A DNA stretch of 64,000 nt from Pestalotiopsis fici W106-1 (Eukaryota > Ascomycota > Sordariomycetes > Amphisphaeriales > Sporocadaceae), in the NCBI RefSeq assembly GCF_000516985.1, contig NW_006917095.1, positions 3,298,942-3,362,941 of the forward strand, read 5' to 3'. A program made the translations under genes and the position numbers. This document shows positions 57,693-64,000 of this stretch, piece by piece. Under the pieces are notes generated by a model. That model was not told the origin of the DNA and did no database searches. It saw only the letters and a program-made list of their open reading frames with translations. The stretch's first letter is position 1, and the number at the start of each line of letters is the position of its first letter.

Positions 57693-58778
57693 TCACCGTA
57701 GACTCCATCTATCCTGCGATTTCCCAGGCCTGGTGCCCTCAAATCGTTGACGCGTGGTCTTAGCGCGGATCGGAGGGGGAAGTGCAAGTATGTCGGGCCC
57801 AGAATCGAATGACATTAAGCGCGGCGGCGGTGTGGCCGGCAGTTCGGCGTATTCAATGATGGGTTCTGGAATTTTCGTTCGTGGCGACACTTTGCTCATC
57901 TTGTCGTCCGCTCTGGCGTAGTAGCTCTGTCCCCGCCAGGTGCGAAACTTGGTCAGGGTCGGATCATGCTGGCGACGTTCTCGAGGACGAGGCGATTCCA
58001 TGTATGGTTTTTCAAAGATCATCGTGTTTTTCATTGAGTCTTGTCGTTTCTTGTTCCTCCCACGCCGTGTGTAGCAAAACAGTATACAGACAAGGATAAT
58101 CATGACAAGAGCGGCAGTAATAGTGCAGCCAATAATCAAGCCAGTCCTTGTTCCTTGTGACATGTCTTCATTTGGACTCGCGGATACCTGATCATCCCCT
58201 ATAGTTGTTTGCGGTAGAACTGATTCTGCGGTCGATGTCTTGGTATGCGATGCTTTGTGGGTCGATGATGATGACGACTCTGTTGTGACTGGATCCTCCA
58301 GAGCTGCCGTAGTTGTTGTTGCCGTCAAATTGTCGGATTCTGATGTGCCGTTTTTATCTTCAAGCTCACAGTTGCTGTCCGAGTTACATCTGTAGCCAAA
58401 GGGGCAACAGCCGTCACCACAGGTTGGGAGCGCATCTCCAAGTCTCGTCGTGTAGACACCAGAGTCGGGAAATGCGGTCACATTCTGCAGCCGGATATTG
58501 CAGAGGATGGGTTCAATTAAATCGCAGCTTTCGCCTTCGGGGCAGCACACGACGGTAGTGTTTGACGAGAGGATCATGCACGTATCTGCAGACGAACAGC
58601 AAAAGTTGGCAGGAGCATTACTGCCGCAGGACACGTAGCCATCGAGTTGACATGTATCTGATGAGGAGTCCACTGATGAAGAAAGTAAAGAGTACCGTGA
58701 CTGTGGCACAATACTACAAAATGTGGTTGGCAAGTAGAAAAGGCACGCCAGGAGCATAAAGACTGCTGCCAGAGCCAT
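57693..58778 (-). CDS. Type I membrane protein with Cys-rich ectodomain
   Basis: Single exon, 361 aa. The signal peptide (MALAAVFMLLACLFYLPTTF) is followed by a Cys-rich region (about 43-137; FCCSSADTC, CCPEGESC, CGDGCCPFGYRCNSDSNC) similar in spacing to fungal granulin- or EGF-like extracellular modules. Next come a Ser/Thr-rich stalk (about 145-200), one transmembrane helix (about 212-236, LIIGCTITAALVMIILVCIL) and a basic cytosolic tail. The tail contains FEKPYMESPRPRERRQHDPT and several proline motifs (IPEPIIEYAELPATPPPR). The layout resembles surface sensors or wall-associated receptors, but no family is recognised. Confidence 0.8.
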   Translation of the reverse strand: MALAAVFMLLACLFYLPTTFCSIVPQSRYSLLSSSVDSSSDTCQLDGYVSCGSNAPANFCCSSADTCMILSSNTTVVCCPEGESCDLIEPILCNIRLQNVTAFPDSGVYTTRLGDALPTCGDGCCPFGYRCNSDSNCELEDKNGTSESDNLTATTTTAALEDPVTTESSSSSTHKASHTKTSTAESVLPQTTIGDDQVSASPNEDMSQGTRTGLIIGCTITAALVMIILVCILFCYTRRGRNKKRQDSMKNTMIFEKPYMESPRPRERRQHDPTLTKFRTWRGQSYYARADDKMSKVSPRTKIPEPIIEYAELPATPPPRLMSFDSGPDILALPPPIRAKTTRQRFEGTRPGKSQDRWSLR

Positions 58779-59732
58779 GGTGAGAAGAGAATATGAGCGT
58801 CAAGCTTGAAAGAAAGATTCAAGCAAAAAAGAAAGTCCATGGTTCTCATAGAGACAACATATCATAAATACCGACCGGCACGGGAGGCGGAATCTGCCTG
58901 GTGACTGGCTCGGGCCGTGTTTGTTATTCACTTACACGTCGTTGTCTGTGGATATTTCCCCACAACCGGGGCCTGTGCTGGCGGTTCATCGACTAGTGAT
59001 CCAATAGAGATGGGATATTTGCCGCGATGACAACCAACGCCACGTTTTTCTATGCAGGAGTAAGACCATGTAAAACGTGGGATCAAGCCAGCCTCGCCCT
59101 GGCAAGGCAGTTCCAAGTGGCTGGGTGACTGAAAGTCTGAGTGCTGTTGGGCAGATTTTGGTCCAAAATACCATGTGGCCCGCGTTGTGGCCTGGGAGAG
59201 GAGACATGACGTTCCGAGATGCTGCAACAGTGTCTCCGACTCATGTAGGTCAACAACAGAGCCTCATGCTGGTTGACCATTAAAGGACCTGCTGTTATCA
59301 AGTTGTAGCGAACAGTGTACTGAGCCTTCCAAAAGCGTCCAGAGTCTTGTGTTTTAGAGGCAGTTGTACTCATCCTCAATCAAGGGCAAGTCTACATGAG
59401 TGAATGACGCACGATAATAGATCGTCTGCTTCAGGAATGAAGTTCATTGTTGATTCACTGTTTGAATTTTATGATGAGTTGGCATGCATGAACCTAGAAT
59501 TTAGTTTAGTGATGATCCCTTGCGTTGGTGGTGACCCGACAGACTGGGACGGCGACTAATCACACATTTGGAGTGGTCGGTTGGTTGGAAGGATCAAACT
59601 ACACTAAGCAACGACCAATGAGTTACAGTTGGCTTTTAGCAGGGGGGGTTTATCATGGCAACATTATGTGATTTAGTTCTGTATCAATCACAAAGCGTTA
59701 CTTCAGTCAGATTGTTGTCATGTTCTTTTTTT
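58779..59732. other. Intergenic
   Basis: 954 bp upstream of the Cys-rich membrane protein gene, ending at a transposon-like element. No gene supported. Confidence 0.5.
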
Positions 59733-60180
59733 AAGAGTAATGCTAACAGGGCATTACCCCCACGGTGATCGGGGCATTAGTCCAAGTATATTTCAACACA
59801 CAACCATCAATATCTAATTCTATTTGGCCCAGATTTGGCATACGGAATTTTTTCGCAGTAATTTTTATTTTTTATTTATTTATTTTGGTATTCGCAAGTT
59901 TTTGTATAATTTTGGATTGGTTTGGGTAGAAGACGTATGCCGAGGTATTGCTATAAGGTAGAAATTGATACTACAGTTTGATACCGTAGCCCGATTCCGT
60001 ATAATTCACTTTTTTTAAGAAAAAAAAATATATTATAATCTTTTTTAAGCTAATAAATTATAAAAAGCAATTTCTTTCCATTTATTCTTTTTAAATAGTA
60101 AGCTTACGTAAATATTTGAAAATATACTTGGCCTAATGCCCTGATAGCTTGGGAGATAATGCCTTGTCAGCATTACTCTT
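59733..60180. mobile_element. Degenerate MITE-like element with about 64-bp terminal inverted repeats
   Basis: The left end (59733-59796) and right end (60116-60180) are inverted copies: both carry AGAGTAATGCT, a GGCATTA, a second GGGCATTA and CCAAGTATAT in the same order. Most differences are C/T or G/A. The roughly 320-bp interior is very AT-rich and has no coding capacity. Together this suggests a non-autonomous DNA element worn by RIP-type mutation. Flanking T/A runs prevent a firm target-site duplication call. It ends 114 bp beyond the stop codon of the neighbouring HET gene. Confidence 0.75.
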
Positions 60181-60293
60181 TTTTAAACGGCTTATAGGTT
60201 ACGACGGATCAGGGTGCGGCGCATAGTGCAGGCAGATAATTTCAAGTGATATTGTTGTTTCTGGTTGGGTATAATATCGCGGTGACCGATGTC

Positions 60294-62643
60294 CTAAACT
60301 ATCGTAAACTCACGGCAGACCATCTCCCGTTGCATAACCTTATGAAATGTATCGATTTTGTCTTTTCCCTCAATGCGCACACGCTGACTGATAAGACCAA
60401 GTCTCTGGAAACGGTCTGGATCCATCTCGTCGCGACCCAACACAAGAATTTGTAAACGTATTTCAGAGCCGTCACTCACAAAGTGTAATGGTAGAATCCA
60501 GACATTTGTCGTTTGATTTTCAAGAGTTTGCAGATCGTCTTGTGCTTGGATACTCTCCCCGAAAGCAAGTCTTCTGGCTGATATTTCCCGTGTGCCGTCA
60601 CGAAGCAAGACACTTGTTTTTACCAGTGGCGTGTCTTGGTATACCCCCCCTTGCAACGATAGCTTATAGAATTGCGACCATACCCCGTTGAATGTCTCTG
60701 ACGTTGCTTGAAGTATTTCGCCTGTCGTATTGAGTTTCAGAGTCGCCATCGCTGATGGCCCTCGTAGGACAACCAGACCATCGGAGACGGGCCCAAATAT
60801 GTTGGTTGTTGCAGGACTTGTACCAGCTTGAACAACCACGGCGCATGGCTCAGAATCATCATTTAGACTACCAAAGTAATCATAGTACTGAGACGTTCCG
60901 CCAACAGAAGTCCAACTCCAAGACGGACAGTACTGCTGTTGTGAAGCAGACCTGCGTTTATTGTACCAAGAAAGTCCTCGGAGCAGATCCTCCTTCCATA
61001 GTCCAGCGAGATAAGTTAAATTCGCCTTGAAATGAAACGCTTGTGCAATAGCCGATAGCGCTACAAGAATATCGCACTGATACGTCAATTTTCGACAGCT
61101 GTACATGAAAACGATGGTTCGTCGCCAGTAGGTTCCCAGACTTCGAGGATCGGTTATAGAAGTAAACAATGTTGTTAATTTCATTCGCATGTACGCTTCC
61201 ACATGCTGCGAAGAGTGACTGCCAAACTCTGAATGTATGGCCTCTGTGCAACACCACATCATTTCGAGATTTCCAAATGATAGATATCGCTTCGCCACTG
61301 CTTCTTCCTGATACGCCCAAGCGCGATCGTCCAGAGGGCCGCGATGCGAGCGTAATATCTCCAGCCGCAACTGTACGGAGCGTTCAATACGTCTGCTCCG
61401 TCCCCTTCTCCGCAACTTGATACAAGTCTCAGTAATGCCTGGTAAGTGATCAAGAGCAGAGTTGTCCTTAGTTCTCCGCAGGAATCCATCTTCAGACGAT
61501 CTAGAAGAAGAAGCCGCAAGCACAAGAGCGGCATTGCCATAGACAGAAGCCATGAAACTGGACTGCTGTTTCCAATCCAAATCGCTATCCTGGTTCGCAA
61601 AGATATGTGAGTATTTGATTTATGCTGACTGCATAATAAGAACTTGAGATTTGATGCGTCGATCAGAGAGCAGAAAATCCTGCCTTTCAAACATCCAAAG
61701 ATCCTTCTACTACACGATGTGAAAACACTGATGACGTACCTGTATAATACACAACGAGTCTATCCATATATACTCATAACCAAGTCTTTGTGATGTTTTC
61801 ACGGCTTCTCTAAAGGTCCGAGGGAGATTTGTTTCGGATATTCCTTGTTGGAATGCCTGTAGGTTATTTTCCAACAGTTTGATCGGCTTGGTGGGTCCCC
61901 AACAATGGCTGAGGGCAACGTATGGTTCTGTTGTTTGGATGTCAAGCTCCAATTTGACCATGCCGTCTGAGATCTTTAATAATCGACTCGGCATGAAGCC
62001 ATCGGTTGCTCTTGTGCAGGAAGTGTGTCTCTTCTTGCAGTCTTCCAGCCACCATTGGATCAAATTTATCGCTGCTGGTGATGACCTATCCGTCAATTTG
62101 GCACTTTGTGCTTCAAGGAGCCAGGTTTTCTCTACGTAAGCACAAGGTCAACGGAACGCCACACGAGTTACAAATCATTCATGAAGGTACCGGAACAAAA
62201 CTACCTAGAAATTTCTTACTTTCGGGACAGGCCGTAATCGTGTATGTGGTATTTTCGCCCTTCTTGATAGGTGTAAAGTAACCGATTGTCAAGACAAAAC
62301 GATCAAACTTTCTGCCCCACCATACACTGATGTTTGTATCAATCTTGTCGCCATGCTCGTTGAATGTGGGCATATCTATGGATTTCAGTCGGTGCTGAGT
62401 ACTCGCATGCTGAATCACGAGCGTCACAAGGTTACAGAAGTCGCAGCCAGCAGCTTGGCCGGATTTCCAACTTGCTTTAGGGTGATCGTGCATCTTGATC
62501 GTTGTAGGATCTAGACATGGCCACTCAGCTGAAAGGCTACCACCACAGGTTGGACAAGTGTTGAATGATCTGTGTCCGCGTCTCTCCATGAGCAGAGTCC
62601 ATCTCACATGAGCAGAACGAAAACAATCCATGGCGACTTTCAT
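60294..62643 (-). CDS. HET-domain protein (heterokaryon incompatibility family)
   Basis: Exons 62643-62220, 62131-61740 and 61589-60294 (introns 88 and 150 nt) give 703 aa. The N-terminal region has CxxC pairs (CPTCGG, CDFCNL) that could bind a metal. HET motifs are textbook: EPYVALSHCWG (about 210-220), LPRTFREAVKTSQRLGYEYI, WIDSLCIIQ (264-272), QSSFMASVYGNAALVLAAS and GPLDDRAWAYQEEAVAKRYL. It differs in subtype from the HET gene at 11013, which has SYTW and WIDAICIDQ. Such genes can mediate vegetative incompatibility or other cell-death responses, but most are uncharacterised. One transposon-like element lies just 3' and another lies 306 bp upstream of the start codon. Confidence 0.9.
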
Positions 62644-62948
62644 AATGTAACGATGAAGACAAATACAACATTCAACAGATGCCCGGCAGTCGTGCTAGGT
62701 GGCCCAGTATATAAATCACTGGCGAGGCTGTAAGCAGTGAGTACTACCCCGCAGCACCCCATACACTTTGGTCAGATTACAGGTTGAAAACGCTGGCCAG
62801 ATTGAGTGATGCTTGACTGGTCAATCAAACTGGAAAAACCCCCCAGCGCCCCAAGACGCAGCGACAAGTGTCATGAAGTGCTCTTTCTTCGCAATAGTAT
62901 TTGAGGCTTCTAGCAACAATGGTGATTGGTCGGCACCATGGAGGTTTC

Positions 62949-63336
62949 GGCTCCCAATACAGACACGGGGCCCCGTCGATTTAATATCGACGGACCCGTC
63001 GATATTATATAAGCGTTATTTTACAGCGCTTTACAGCGTTCTGCCACTTTTTACAGCGCTTTATAGCGTTATATATAGCAGCGATAGGAATTTATGCCTT
63101 TATTATAGGCTTTGGCGTTTCCTTTTTAATGGCCACAAATAATAATTATAAAATAATTATAATGCGAAAAAGAAAAAAATTATAATACGAAGATAATTAT
63201 AATGCAAAGATAATTGTAATGCGAAAATAATTGCAATGCGAAAATGGTTTAAATTACTTTTATTTTTAATACTAATGCCAGCGCGCAGGGCATGCTTACA
63301 TAATATCGACGGGGCCCCTTGTCTGTATTGGGAGCC
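62949..63336. mobile_element. MITE, 388 bp, with 32-bp TIRs and 9-bp target duplication
   Basis: The ends 62949-62980 and 63305-63336 are inverted repeats (GGCTCCCAATACAGACA... outward) with a single mismatch in 32. They are bounded by a perfect direct repeat GGAGGTTTC (62940-62948 and 63337-63345). A 9-bp duplication is typical of Mutator-like (MULE) transposition. No transposase is encoded. The interior holds ACAGCGCTTTA repeats and an AT-rich minisatellite. The intact duplication and near-identical ends suggest a recent insertion into the upstream region of the HET gene. Confidence 0.88.
63153..63243. repeat. 17-bp AT-rich minisatellite inside the MITE
   Basis: About five imperfect copies of ATAATTATAATGCGAAA, most differing by transitions. 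Confidence 0.7.
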
Positions 63337-63345
63337 GGAGGTTTC

Positions 63346-64000
63346 TTAAAGCTCAACATGACAACTGCTATTTTTCTACTTGGTCAATTGCAATCAACCA
63401 AGCTCAATCTCAGTGCGTCTTGCCAAGTCTTCAATGCTCCAGATGTACTGATGATATGAATACGGTTACCTAGATAGATTCGGGTCTCGATGCTTTGAGT
63501 TACAATTATTCAAGTGTACCTACTCTGTAGTGATTGCCGCTGTGGCGCGTGGATCAAACTGCGCCACAGCCACCAAATGGATTAAGTCGCTTCTTTGTTT
63601 GCAGTCAACTCTCGCTTGTACCTCGGTTGCTGTAATCTGTAATTCTGTCCGCTCAAGCGTGACTTATGATCGTATGTTACTCCCACCAAGCCGGACTATT
63701 TTGCTGATCGTACTTTTTTTGCCCGCTTCTGCGGTAAGCGGACTGGCTAAATCTGAAGATATTGATTGCTTCAAAGCTGATACGATCCGATTCGTCACCG
63801 TGGTCGCACAGCAGCCTGCCAACAAACACGCGAGATGATACCACGTGTGGCGCACGGAGTGCCCCTCCTAAGGTGAGTTGAGGCTATACTCGGCCCCCAG
63901 CCAAATTACCACCACACAAACTTACAAGACAAAAATCTAGGCATGGCATCAGAACAGTGAGAGCTGGTCATAATGTTATCAGGCAATTGTCCGGGCGAAG
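63346..64000. other. Right end of window, no recognised gene
   Basis: A plus-strand frame at 63530-63838 has no family motif. A partial gene continuing beyond the window cannot be excluded. Confidence 0.4.

Noticed and set aside
63153..63243. CRISPR-like regular repeats
   Set aside because: Direct tandem minisatellite without spacers in a eukaryotic element; no cas genes.

Overview
This window is nuclear DNA from a filamentous ascomycete, most likely a Sordariomycete and probably Hypocreales. The evidence is short (about 50-150 nt) GT-AG introns with CTAAC/CTGAC-type branch sites, long intergenic regions, HET-domain genes, an AspC-type septin, a fungal thaumatin-like 'DNase1' secreted protein, and AT-rich inverted-repeat elements. 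I do not assign a genus. One 100-N assembly gap lies at 2832-2931.

Layout. 1-3.2 kb: nothing recognisable, plus the gap. 3.2-12.8 kb: an accessory block resembling fungal self/non-self or stress-sensing loci. It holds a large minus-strand protein (C2H2 fingers, pseudokinase-like domain, degenerate vWA domain), a divergently transcribed DUF7580-type protein, and a HET-domain protein. 12.9-17.2 kb: farnesyl diphosphate synthase (ERG20) and APC/C subunit Cdc23/Apc8, sharing a divergent promoter. 18.6-25.5 kb: a GPI-anchored Ser/Thr-rich protein, gene remnants, a long non-coding stretch, and a DNase1/thaumatin-like secreted protein. 27.7-30.2 kb: an orphan exon-like fragment and an F-box/ankyrin protein. 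32.0-58.8 kb: mostly conserved housekeeping genes, namely septin AspC/Cdc12, a mitochondrial PDK/BCKDK-type kinase, USP7/Ubp15-type deubiquitinase, Tim22, a membrane-anchored GH16 glucanase, SNW1/Prp45, a p24 cargo receptor and a PhoD-like phosphatase. Two membrane proteins of unknown function follow. 59.7-63.3 kb: a second HET gene with a degenerate inverted-repeat element just beyond its stop codon and an intact MITE with a 9-bp target duplication in its upstream region.

Gene models were built by eye from splice signals and reading phase; total CDS lengths divide by three in every multi-exon model except where stated. The most interesting points are: (i) the 3-12.8 kb block, whose large protein lacks the DFG aspartate and the vWA metal site and carries in-frame stop codons; (ii) the two short inverted-repeat elements flanking the second HET gene; (iii) splicing oddities in otherwise ordinary genes: a GC-AG intron in the septin, a likely 12-nt micro-exon in the PhoD gene, a stop-free frame-preserving intron in the splicing factor SNW1, and tandem acceptors that would change the p24 sorting tail.
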